Source: Ensifer canadensis | GTDB taxonomy: Bacteria > Pseudomonadota > Alphaproteobacteria > Rhizobiales > Rhizobiaceae | DNA length: 64,000 nucleotides | Assembly: GCF_017488845.2 (NCBI RefSeq) | Contig: NZ_CP083370.1 | Coordinates: 682,001-746,000 of the forward strand | Reading direction: 5' to 3' | Part shown: in pieces, positions 33,712 through 41,849 of the stretch | Position numbering within the stretch: the stretch's first letter is position 1 | Layout: each line of letters begins with the position of its first letter | The notes under the pieces: generated by a model | What the model saw: only the letters and a program-made list of their open reading frames with translations | What the model was told of the DNA's origin: nothing | Database searches by the model: none | Translations under genes and position numbers: made by a program

Positions 33712-34473
33712 ATGTTGAACAATTCTTACGGCAAGCTTGCCTCTCATGTTTATAATTTAGACAAATATATTGGAAAGTCCTTCGGCGACGTCGAGTATTA
33801 TCTCGAGCGTTTGAACGAGTGTTCCGGCCCGATACTGGAACCGGCTGTCGGCAACGGTCGCGCGCTGATTCCGCTGCTTGAAGCCGGCCTTGACGTCAGA
33901 GGCTTCGACGCGTCGCCAGAAATGCTCGGCTATTGCCGGGCGCATTGCAAGGAACGCTCGCTGACACCGGCGCTATCGCAGCAGACTTTCGAGGCCTTTG
34001 CCCATGAGGAGCGCTTCGAGGCGATCGTCATTCCCGCCGGATCGCTGCAGCTGATCGCCGACCATGCCACGGCGATTGCGACCGTCAAACGTTTCCTAGA
34101 CCATCTTCGGCCGGGCGGTCGCCTGATCTTCGACCTGTATCCGCATGATCTTTTCGCCGACACCCAGCCGAGCATCCGCAATTGGCAGACCGAGGCGGGC
34201 GACCTGCTGACGCTGACCAGCCAACGGGTCAAGGCCGACCTGATCGCCCAGACGACCGTGTCGCATCTGCGCTACGAACTCTGGTGCGAAGGCAAGCTGG
34301 CGTCGAGCGAGCTCGAATTCTTGACGATGCGCTGGTGGGGCGTGGAGGAAATGGCGCTGACCCTGCGTGCTGCCGGCTTCGTCGATCTCGTCGTTTCCGG
34401 CAATTACGACTTCGGCAGCGCGCCGAAGCATGGCGACGAGGTTGTCACCTTCGAGTGCCGCCGGCCGCGGTAG
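33712..34473 (+). CDS. class I SAM-dependent methyltransferase
   Basis: 253 residues. SAM motif I: ILEPAVGNGRALIPLLEAG (about 42-60), then the acidic FDASPEML and a post-motif IVIPAGSLQLI. The fold is complete and similar to small-molecule methyltransferases annotated as DUF-type or Tam-like. Substrate unknown. The start at 33712 (MLNNSYGKL) is uncertain; a TTG is in frame 12 bases upstream. The 5' end is unusually AT-rich for this window. Confidence 0.78.
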   Translation: MLNNSYGKLASHVYNLDKYIGKSFGDVEYYLERLNECSGPILEPAVGNGRALIPLLEAGLDVRGFDASPEMLGYCRAHCKERSLTPALSQQTFEAFAHEERFEAIVIPAGSLQLIADHATAIATVKRFLDHLRPGGRLIFDLYPHDLFADTQPSIRNWQTEAGDLLTLTSQRVKADLIAQTTVSHLRYELWCEGKLASSELEFLTMRWWGVEEMALTLRAAGFVDLVVSGNYDFGSAPKHGDEVVTFECRRPR

Positions 34474-34488
34474 CCGACAGCGTTCTCC

Positions 34489-34528
34489 AGCAAAAGAAAG
34501 CCACGCCCCCACATGGAGGGCGTGGCCG
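34489..34528 (-). terminator. Bidirectional-looking terminator between methyltransferase and autotransporter genes
   Basis: GCCACGCCC (34500-34508) pairs with GGGCGTGGC (34518-34526). On the minus strand it is followed by TTTCTTTT, so it best terminates the autotransporter gene. Confidence 0.8.
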
Positions 34529-34534
34529 CAAATG

Positions 34535-36694
34535 TTATCGGCAACGGCTTGCGGCGTTGCTCTGGTCAAGCGGCGAACCGTTCACGGTCAGCACCGAGCC
34601 GGGAGCCTGCGTGATGGTGCCGGGTGCCCAACCGGTGTCGAGCAGGCAATCCTTCGGTGTGTTGGTGACGCTGACATTGCCCTTTATGTCGGCAGCCGGG
34701 CCGGAGAAGTAGAGGCCCGCCGTACCGGCCTTGTCGACCGTCATGTTGTTGAGAACGATGTTGCTCGCGGCGCCGCCGAGGAACTCATAGTCGCTGCCGT
34801 AGATATAGGCGCCATAGGTGCCGGCATTGGTGACGGTGACGTCCTGCAGCGAAATGCCCGAGACCGGGTTGAAGAAGATGCCGGCGTTGCGCGTGCCGTC
34901 GATCTTCAGGCCCTTGACGTCGACATTGGTGGTCGTCGCATCGAGGTTCGGGCTGGAGATCAACATCAGGCCATTGATGCCGCCGGCGAGGCGCATGTCG
35001 TTGATCGCAACGTTCGACGTGCCCTGCAGCACCACCAGATCCATGTCGCGGTCCTGCTTGGAATTGTCGATCGTCACGCGGTCGAGTTGGATGTCCTTGC
35101 CGGCGACGAGCAGCACGCCTTCGCGACGAGAGTTGCTGATGGTGACGTTGTCGAGCTTGATATCTGTCGTGCCGGTGATTAGCTCGTATTCGGTGCGGCT
35201 GAGTTTCTTGAATTCGCCGCCGGCAAACACGCCATAGGTGACCTTGTCGATCGTCGTGTCGCGTACGGTCACGTTTGTGCTGCCGATCGCGCTGACGGCG
35301 GCATAGGGTGCCTTGTTGGGATTGTAGACCGAGAACTCGCAGGCTGTGTTGTTTTCGCAGATGAACAGGTCATGGATGCGGCTGTTCTCAACCACCGCGC
35401 CGTCGACGCGCGTGAAGCGAATGCCGTCATGATTGGTGGCGGAGATGTCGACATTGTCGATCGAGACGTTTCGAGCATCGGCTGCGGCGATGCCGGCGAG
35501 ACCGCCGCGCACGGACAGCGACGCGATGCTGCTGCCGGACGCCATGGTGACGACGTCTTGTGCCGGATTGTATCCGGTGAGGGTCGTTGCCGCTCCGTGG
35601 TTGACGAAGGATGCGGTTGCTCCTCTCCTTGCGCCGCGCACCGCAATAGAGCCACCGCCACCGACAAGCGCCTGGCCGGAGCCGAGCGTCAGCGACTGGT
35701 TGAGACCGAGATTGCCATCGGCAAGGATGAGCGCATCGGCCCCGGCTGCGCCGATCAGAGCGTTGATCGAGGCCGCGTCGCCGTTCGCCGAGGAGATGTT
35801 GACGACCTTGCCGGGGTTGCGGCCGTTGGCAACGAATTGCGCCGCCTCGACATCGCCGGTTGGGCCGGCATGCGTGCGGATTTTGCTCGAGCGCTCGACA
35901 CGCTGGACCATCGGGTCGAAGGCATCACTTGCCTTCGCCGTCGCCCCGAATGGGATGCGCAGGCGTGCCATGACGGCACCCTTGAGCTTGTCCTCATTGT
36001 CGTAGGTGCCGGTAACGCCGAGTGAGACGGTCGATCCCTCGGAAAGCCCGGGCAGGTTGGCGAAGGTCAGCTCCGCGCGCAGCTTGGCGCCGAACATGTC
36101 GTCGAGGTTCTTGCCGCCGTACCAGTAGCTGCCGCCGAAGACTTTCAGCTGGACGTCTGATCCTTCGTCGAAGACCGGAAGCCGCCGGCCGATTTCGGCG
36201 TCGAGCCCGCGCCGCCCGCGCTCCTTGCCTTCCTGGACGACGAGCACATGGTCGCGAACATAGGCGGCATTGAAGGCGCTCAGCGTCTTGGCGCCGGAAA
36301 GCGGCAGATAGAGATTGCTGCGCATTTCGAGGTCGCCGCTGAGCGCCTCGAGACCGAAGGATACCTGGCTGAACGAATTGCCGTACTCGCTCTTCAGATA
36401 GTCGTAGTAGCCATAGGCGCCGATGACCCACTGGTCATTGGCGCGGAAGCGGTAACCGGCGCCGATCGAGCCCTGCCGGACCTTATCGTTTTCTATCGTT
36501 CCGCGTGTATCGATGAAAATGGCGTTGCCGGAGTCGAGCACGAAAGGCAGGAAGAAGCCGCCACTGACAGCCGAACCGCCGCTGAAGAAACCGCCTTCGA
36601 TTTCGGCCTGCGGCCTGAACTCCACAGCCAGGGCCGGGGACGAAAGCATCGTGGCGTCTGCAAGCGCAAACGCTAAAATAGTGTTGTATTTCAT
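34535..36694 (-). CDS. inverse-autotransporter barrel protein with right-handed beta-helix passenger
   Basis: 719 residues. Signal peptide MKYNTILAFALADATMLSSPALA. Residues about 30-260 alternate as in the intimin/invasin inverse-autotransporter barrel, for example GAGYRFRANDQWVIGAYGYYDYL and LEMRSNLYLPLSGAKTLSA. Residues about 340-690 are parallel beta-helix coils (repeats such as VTVRDTTIDKV, IKLDNVTISNS, IQLDRVTIDNS). So the N-terminal barrel should sit in the outer membrane and expose the helix outside. Cys pairs occur in CENNTAC and at the C-terminus. ATG 36694 is fixed by GGAGTT and the signal. Ligand unknown. Confidence 0.8.
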   Translation of the reverse strand: MKYNTILAFALADATMLSSPALAVEFRPQAEIEGGFFSGGSAVSGGFFLPFVLDSGNAIFIDTRGTIENDKVRQGSIGAGYRFRANDQWVIGAYGYYDYLKSEYGNSFSQVSFGLEALSGDLEMRSNLYLPLSGAKTLSAFNAAYVRDHVLVVQEGKERGRRGLDAEIGRRLPVFDEGSDVQLKVFGGSYWYGGKNLDDMFGAKLRAELTFANLPGLSEGSTVSLGVTGTYDNEDKLKGAVMARLRIPFGATAKASDAFDPMVQRVERSSKIRTHAGPTGDVEAAQFVANGRNPGKVVNISSANGDAASINALIGAAGADALILADGNLGLNQSLTLGSGQALVGGGGSIAVRGARRGATASFVNHGAATTLTGYNPAQDVVTMASGSSIASLSVRGGLAGIAAADARNVSIDNVDISATNHDGIRFTRVDGAVVENSRIHDLFICENNTACEFSVYNPNKAPYAAVSAIGSTNVTVRDTTIDKVTYGVFAGGEFKKLSRTEYELITGTTDIKLDNVTISNSRREGVLLVAGKDIQLDRVTIDNSKQDRDMDLVVLQGTSNVAINDMRLAGGINGLMLISSPNLDATTTNVDVKGLKIDGTRNAGIFFNPVSGISLQDVTVTNAGTYGAYIYGSDYEFLGGAASNIVLNNMTVDKAGTAGLYFSGPAADIKGNVSVTNTPKDCLLDTGWAPGTITQAPGSVLTVNGSPLDQSNAASRCR

Positions 36695-37002
36695 ATTATT
36701 AACTCCGCATACACTGGGCGTGGCGACGCCCATGGCGGTGCGGTTAGATTATAAGACTATTTTACTCAAGTTTATTGATAGATTATCCAAAATCTTTCCA
36801 GCGGCGTGATGACGCAGGGCGCGCCAGTGCCGCGTGTTTACAATCCTGGCGATAATCTGGGAATTCGTCTCGGCTGCCGAATCCGCTCAGAAAGGCCCCG
36901 CCGCTCGGTCGAACTGGTCGTCCAGCAGAAATACGACCGCGTTGCGGAGTGAGCGACGCAGCGCAGTCGTGGCGGCGGTGGAGGAGGGGTCGCGAGGCGG
37001 CG
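36695..37002. other. Intergenic region upstream of the autotransporter gene
   Basis: 308 bases between the autotransporter start and the VOC-protein stop. The part next to the gene is AT-rich and contains the hairpin TGGGCGT-GGCG-ACGCCCA (36715-36732) that would lie in the 5' leader of the autotransporter mRNA. No other feature seen. Confidence 0.6.
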
Positions 37003-37890
37003 TCAGGCTGCAAGCCTGAGGCCGATCCCCCAGGGATCGACGAGATTGTAAGCAGTGCCGTTTCGCTCGACCTGAATGCCCATCTCGTCGAGCTTGCCAA
37101 CCGCCTTTGCAAGCTCTGCCGGATCCTTGAACTGGATCGTGTAGTCGGAGAGGCCGGTCATATTGTTCTCGCGCTTGGGCGCGCCGCGAGAGTTCCAGAT
37201 GTTGGCCGCGACATGGTGGTGATATTTGCCCGAGCCGAAGAAGCTTGCGCCCGGGTAGCGCGCCATCAACCCGAGCCCCAGCACGTCCCGAAAGAACGCG
37301 TCTGCCTCGGGGATATCGGACACCTGCAGATGGATGTGCCCGATGCCGGTACCGTCGGCAAGCCCGTTCCAGTCGTCTTTCGGCGCCTCGTCATAGAGCG
37401 CCTGCAGGTTGAGCGGCAGCGTATCCATGCCGACGGTTCCGTCCGGCTTGAAGTTCCAATCGGTCCGCGGCCGATCACGATAGACCTCGATGCCGTTGCC
37501 TTCCGGGTCGGCGAGATAGATCGCTTCGCTGACGAGATGGTCGGACGCGCCCTGCAGGCGGACATTGTTATGGGCGGCATGGGCGAGCCAGCGTCCTAGT
37601 TCCTGACGGTTCGGAACGAGGAAAGCGGTATGAAAGAGACCAGGTGCGTTTCGTGGCGCCCTGGCGACATTGCCGGCCGTGGTCAGCGTCAACAGCGGCC
37701 GGGCGCCAACGCCCAGCGTCTCGCCGCTGGCGCTCGTCTCAAGCGGCTTAAGACCCATGATGCGCTGATACCACTGCGACACTGTCGCCAGATCCTCCAC
37801 GACCAGATGCGAATGATCGACATGCGCCGGCATCGCCAATGCGTGATTGGCCGCAATGTCGATAGGCGGTGTGCTCTGGGTGGATATCAT
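37003..37890 (-). CDS. VOC-family protein, extradiol-dioxygenase-like (CatE type)
   Basis: 295 residues with two vicinal-oxygen-chelate domains: HVDHSHLVVEDLATVSQWYQRIMGL and GIGHIHLQVSDIPEADAFFRDVLGL. YHHHVAANIWNSRG is the metal-ligand block found in catechol-2,3-dioxygenase-like CatE proteins. It may open aromatic rings or act as a glyoxalase-like lyase; substrate not known. AAGGAGA seven bases before ATG 37890 fixes the start against a longer frame. Confidence 0.82.
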   Translation of the reverse strand: MISTQSTPPIDIAANHALAMPAHVDHSHLVVEDLATVSQWYQRIMGLKPLETSASGETLGVGARPLLTLTTAGNVARAPRNAPGLFHTAFLVPNRQELGRWLAHAAHNNVRLQGASDHLVSEAIYLADPEGNGIEVYRDRPRTDWNFKPDGTVGMDTLPLNLQALYDEAPKDDWNGLADGTGIGHIHLQVSDIPEADAFFRDVLGLGLMARYPGASFFGSGKYHHHVAANIWNSRGAPKRENNMTGLSDYTIQFKDPAELAKAVGKLDEMGIQVERNGTAYNLVDPWGIGLRLAA

Positions 37891-38197
37891 CTGTTGTCTC
37901 CTTGCGCGGCGAAACCGGTGGCCCTTTCGGGCCTCAGTTTCGTTGAAACTGCCCGGTGAATATGGGCCGAAGTCGGCGTTCACGGAAGACCGTCAGTCAT
38001 TTGATGTTGTGTTCGATGAGCGTTGACAGTGGCCGTTGTCGCCCTAGCTCAATTACACAGGGCAATGCGATCGCGGCGCTTTCGATTTGATTTCAATCAA
38101 TGCCGGAAGAACCGTCTGGGCTCAGTCTCGAATGCGTGGGATTTGCCCCCGCATTTCGGTGCCGGCGATCCGGGTAGGCAACGCAAAGGAGTGCAGC

Positions 38198-38620
38198 ATG
38201 TACAAGAAGATCATCGTCCCTATTGCCATGGATCAGCTGGAGCATGGCGAGTCCGTGCTCGGCATTGCAGAAAAGCTGATCGATGAAGGGGGCGAGATTG
38301 TTCTGCTCAATGTCGTCGAGGATCTGAACGCCTATGCCCAGGGCTACATGATCGTCGATTTCCCGCTTGAGATGGTCGAGGAATCGCGCAAGCATGCGAC
38401 GAAGACGCTGGAAGCGATGAAGGCCAAGCACGGAATCAATGGACGCATCGAGATCCGCACCGGCGGCGCGGCCGGCACGATCAATGCGCTCGCCCACGAA
38501 GAGAACGCCGACCTCGTCATCATTGCCTCGCACCGGCCGGGTCTCATTGACTATTTCATCGGATCGACCGCCAGCCGGGTCGTCAGCCATTGCCCCTGCG
38601 CCGTTCTCGTCGACCGGTGA
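38198..38620 (+). CDS. universal stress protein (UspA family)
   Basis: 140 residues. N-terminal strand YKKIIVPIAMD; late ATP-binding motif as GxxG-x9-GS: SHRPGLIDYFIGSTASRVVSHCPCAVLVDR. Here the loop reads RPGLIDYFIGSTAS, so nucleotide binding is plausible. Cytosolic, stress-related by family. AAAGGAG precedes ATG 38198. Cotranscribed with the DksA-type gene 66 bases downstream. Confidence 0.88.
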   Translation: MYKKIIVPIAMDQLEHGESVLGIAEKLIDEGGEIVLLNVVEDLNAYAQGYMIVDFPLEMVEESRKHATKTLEAMKAKHGINGRIEIRTGGAAGTINALAHEENADLVIIASHRPGLIDYFIGSTASRVVSHCPCAVLVDR

Positions 38621-38685
38621 GCCGCCAACAATCAAGAACAGGAGCGGGGCGCGCCCGAAGCGCCACGACTTCAAGGAGTCTTCCC

Positions 38686-39030
38686 ATGGACAAGCTTGCG
38701 CTTGACGACTTTCGTGAACGGCTGAGCAGCCGCAAACGCGAACTCTACGGCCGACTGGTGAAGATCGAGCACGATCTCGATGAGCCGATGAATGCCGACG
38801 TGCCGGATCGGGTAACCGAACGGGAGAACGACGAGGTGCTGGAGGGCATTGGCCTTGCCGGTCAGGAGGAGATCCGTGGGATCGACGCGGCGCTCGACCG
38901 TATTGCGGCCGGCACCTTCGGAACCTGCGTGCGTTGCGGCCTACCGATTTCCGCAGAACGGCTCAATGCCGTGCCCCATGCGCCGCTCTGCCAGGAATGC
39001 GCCGCCGAGGTCGCCGCCGGCGCGAAGTGA
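38686..39030 (+). CDS. TraR/DksA-type C4 zinc-finger protein
   Basis: 114 residues. N-terminal coiled-coil helices, then the zinc finger CVRCGLPISAERLNAVPHAPLCQEC (C-x2-C...C-x2-C). It is shorter than DksA (about 150) and lacks the long coiled-coil tip acids in the usual place, so it is a TraR/YbiI-like relative that may bind the RNA polymerase secondary channel. Pairing with a UspA gene suggests stress control. Confidence 0.82.
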   Translation: MDKLALDDFRERLSSRKRELYGRLVKIEHDLDEPMNADVPDRVTERENDEVLEGIGLAGQEEIRGIDAALDRIAAGTFGTCVRCGLPISAERLNAVPHAPLCQECAAEVAAGAK

Positions 39031-39097
39031 CGATGTTTTTCGGCGACTGTTACTTGCCCTAGAGGCTGCTTGCGATAGGCAGCCTCGCTGCTACGTC

Positions 39098-39203
39098 TTA
39101 CAGCGCCGCGCGTCTTACTAGACGCGCAAAGGTCGCTGTAACACTTTGAATTGCTGCATGTTTTTATCCTTAAATCGAATAGGATTTAACGAAACATGCA
39201 GTA
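39098..39203 (-). repeat. RIME1-like mosaic element, full copy, inverted
   Basis: 106 bp, reverse complement of the copies before 27 kb: TTACAGCGCCGCGCGTCTTA to AACATGCAGTA. It lies 12 bases from the stop of the GNAT gene. Confidence 0.85.
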
Positions 39204-39215
39204 GGTGATCCGGAC

Positions 39216-39671
39216 TTACCTGACGCTCGTCAGGTCGAGCTTCAATCTCGGCAAGAACCGTCCTGGTATAACAGAGGCGACCACTCCGTCATCGACCGCC
39301 CCCAGCCGGCGATAGAAATCGGCTGCGCCCGGGTCGGCATCGACAGTCATGACCTTCGCACCCTTGCGCAGCGCCGTTTCCACGCTCCATTCGAACAGGC
39401 GTCGGCCGATCCCGCCACCCAGCGCGGCCGGATCGACGAACAGCTTGTCGAGATCGGCGATCTCTCCGTGATACAGGACCTGCGCCATGCCGACGATATC
39501 GTCATCCTGAACGGCAATCTGGATATCCGACTGCATCCAGTCGTCCGCCGTCACCGTCAAGGCCGGGCGGCAGGCGGCCATGAAGGCCTCGTCATAGCCC
39601 CAGACGGCCTTTGATCTTAGGCAAAGCGCCGTCAGGATTGCTGCCTGTCCCGGCTCCGGCGTGCGCAGCAA
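39216..39671 (-). CDS. GNAT-family N-acetyltransferase
   Basis: 151 residues. Motif A: LDKLFVDPAALGGGIGRRLFEWSVETA; motif B: DADPGAADFYRRLGAV. The likely start is TTG 39671 (reading LLRTPEPGQAAIL) because AAAGGAG lies just upstream and the residues further up do not look coding. Unknown amine substrate. Confidence 0.8.
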   Translation of the reverse strand: MLRTPEPGQAAILTALCLRSKAVWGYDEAFMAACRPALTVTADDWMQSDIQIAVQDDDIVGMAQVLYHGEIADLDKLFVDPAALGGGIGRRLFEWSVETALRKGAKVMTVDADPGAADFYRRLGAVDDGVVASVIPGRFLPRLKLDLTSVR

Positions 39672-39907
39672 AACTCTCCTTTGGACGTTGTTCTCCCGCC
39701 TCTGCGGACAATTTGGTCGCAACCCGTGCTGCAGACAAGGGACGTCCGTCTTCGCAATCACGTCATGTCTCTGTTGTAATGCGTTGCAAAAGTTGATGCT
39801 TTCGCCATCGTCGAGCTCTTTGCCACGGCGCCAGGCTGTGGCAGGATAAGGCAAATAAGCAAGACGACCGCCGCCTGAGCGCGAAAGAAGGTCGGAAGCG
39901 GGGTAAA

Positions 39908-40570
39908 GTGGAATTCGCCGGCGTCAAGTGGAACTACGATCGATCGGAACTGATTGCCGATGGCATCGTGCACGGCGTCGGCCTTGCAGCGGCCCTCGTC
40001 GGCGTAACAGCACTTATCTTTTACGCGATGCTCTGGAGCACGACCGGCCAGCTTGCTGCCGCCGCGATCTATGGCGCGGGACTGCTGGCAACCTTGTCGA
40101 TTTCGTTCCTCTACAACCTCTACCCGGTTTCGCGGACCAAATGGTTTCTGCGCCGTTTCGACCACTCGTCCATTTTCGTGCTGATCGCCGCCACCTACAC
40201 GCCCTTCCTCCAGCGCGGCTGGGAGGATCCGTTCCTGTTTGCGATGTTGATTGGCATCTGGGCGATCGCCACCCTCGGCGTGGTGATCAAGTGCCTCTTC
40301 CCCGGCCGCTTCGACCGGCTTGCGATCCTGCTCTATCTCGCCATGGGCTGGAGCGGCGTGCTTGCGGTGGGGCCGTTATTGTCGGCACTCTCGGCGACAA
40401 CGTTCGTGCTGATCCTGATCGGCGGCATCATCTATTCCGCCGGCGTGATTTTCCATGTCTGGGAAAAGCTGCGGTTCCAGAACGCCATCTGGCATTCCTT
40501 CGTCGTCACCGGCGCCGCAGTGCATTATTCGGCCGTCGTCAGCTGTCTGAGCGGCACGGCGATTTCCTGA
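39908..40570 (+). CDS. trhA: hemolysin-III/TrhA family membrane protein (PAQR-like)
   Basis: 220 residues, seven membrane helices. Metal-site residues of the PAQR/TrhA superfamily are visible: IVHGVGLAAAL, RRFDHSSIFVLIAATYTPF and the C-terminal FQNAIWHSFVVTGAAVHY. Family members are linked to membrane-fluidity homeostasis; haemolysis is a historical name. GTG start at 39908. Confidence 0.88.
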   Translation: MEFAGVKWNYDRSELIADGIVHGVGLAAALVGVTALIFYAMLWSTTGQLAAAAIYGAGLLATLSISFLYNLYPVSRTKWFLRRFDHSSIFVLIAATYTPFLQRGWEDPFLFAMLIGIWAIATLGVVIKCLFPGRFDRLAILLYLAMGWSGVLAVGPLLSALSATTFVLILIGGIIYSAGVIFHVWEKLRFQNAIWHSFVVTGAAVHYSAVVSCLSGTAIS

Positions 40571-40587
40571 TCAAAAAATCCGGGCGC

Positions 40588-41112
40588 TCAGTTCGGGGCG
40601 GCTACGGGGGCTGCCGCCACTGGCGTCTGCTGGCAGCCTTCCGAGGGCCTCAGAGCCTCCGCCATCCGCGAGATGACGCCATCGAAGCTGGTCAACCGGC
40701 TCTTGCGGTACTGCAGACGGAAATAGGCGGCGCTGCCGTCGCAGAGTGCGATGGCGCGTGTGTAAAACACTTCCTCGCCGCGTACGCCCGAGAAACTGGC
40801 CCAGGCTGAGGTCACGCGTGAATAGGAAATCCGCCATTGGTCTTCCCGCTCGGTCGCCATGCGGTCGTTGACGTCGATCTCGAAATCGCCATCGACAAGT
40901 TCACTGCCAAAAACGGAGAGCGTGGCGCCGTTATCGTTGGCATGAAAGCTGACACCGTCGCCATTGTCGGCTTCACCTTGCACTTCGAAGCCCGGCGGAA
41001 TGTCGAGAATATAGCCGAAGCGGGGATTGGCGTAGGCGTGCCAGTCATTGTCTGCCGCGGCCGGGCAAGCAGCCGAGAACAGAAGAACGAATGCAGCCAG
41101 AATGCGACGCAT
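40588..41112 (-). CDS. exported protein of unknown function
   Basis: 174 residues. Signal peptide MRRILAAFVLLFSAACPAAA; AAGGAGGT directly before the ATG is one of the strongest ribosome sites in the window. The mature protein starts DNDWHAYANPRFGYILDIPPGF, a pattern of periplasmic proteins with a lipocalin-like or PsbP-like fold. Two Cys (ALCDGS, EGCQQT) may pair. Convergent with trhA (17 bases between stops). No function assigned. Confidence 0.75.
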   Translation of the reverse strand: MRRILAAFVLLFSAACPAAADNDWHAYANPRFGYILDIPPGFEVQGEADNGDGVSFHANDNGATLSVFGSELVDGDFEIDVNDRMATEREDQWRISYSRVTSAWASFSGVRGEEVFYTRAIALCDGSAAYFRLQYRKSRLTSFDGVISRMAEALRPSEGCQQTPVAAAPVAAPN

Positions 41113-41226
41113 GCGGACCTCCTTCCGGCTTGCTTCGACGGTTTCACTATCAATAGCACATCCGTGCACGAACAGCTGTTTCTATTGGAACAGCGCTGAG
41201 CTTGCGAATGCTTCCGTCTGTTTGCG

Positions 41227-41634
41227 TCAATCCTCGGTAAACGTCATCGCGTGACCATTGAGACAGTAGCGCAGACCGGTCGGCGGCGGGCCGTCGGGAA
41301 AGACGTGTCCGAGATGGGCATCGCAGTCGGCGCAGCGGATTTCTGTGCGCACCATGAAGTGCGAACGGTCCTCGATCTCGCGGATCGCCTCGTCGTCGAT
41401 CGCCGCGAAATAGCTCGGCCAGCCGCAACCGGAATCGAACTTGGTATCGGAGCGGAACAGCGCCCGGCCGCAGCAGACGCATTCATAGGTGCCCGCCTTC
41501 TTGTTGGCGAGGAACGGGCCGGTGAAAGGGCGCTCGGTGCCGTGCTCGCGGGTGATGCGGTACTGTTCGGGCGACAACTGCGCGCGCCACTCCGCTTCGC
41601 TCTTGATCACTTTCGCCGCCCTTGCGTCTCTCAT
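41227..41634 (-). CDS. msrB: peptide methionine (R)-S-oxide reductase
   Basis: 135 residues. Catalytic Cys124 in [10 protein letters not shown]; zinc Cys52, Cys55, Cys101 and Cys104; resolving-Cys candidate Cys70 in [23 protein letters not shown] is diagnostic. It reduces methionine-R-sulfoxide in proteins using thioredoxin. The usual RYCxNSxxL ending is RYCLNGHAM, a common variant. No export signal, so cytosolic repair. Confidence 0.93.
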   Translation of the reverse strand: MRDARAAKVIKSEAEWRAQLSPEQYRITREHGTERPFTGPFLANKKAGTYECVCCGRALFRSDTKFDSGCGWPSYFAAIDDEAIREIEDRSHFMVRTEIRCADCDAHLGHVFPDGPPPTGLRYCLNGHAMTFTED

Positions 41635-41849
41635 CGAAGATCTCCCTGTGATTTTCGCGACTATATAGGATCGGCGGTGACGCGCCGCAAATCACGCTCG
41701 CGTGCCGATATGGGTGCGCATCGGCGCCAACGAGGCTGCAGCCTATCTCGACAGCCTCGTCGTGTGACCGCGACCGTCAGTTTGGCCGATCAGCGTGCCT
41801 TCGCGCCGCAATCGCAACGGATTGATCGTGGACTGGCCGGGCGCCGTTT

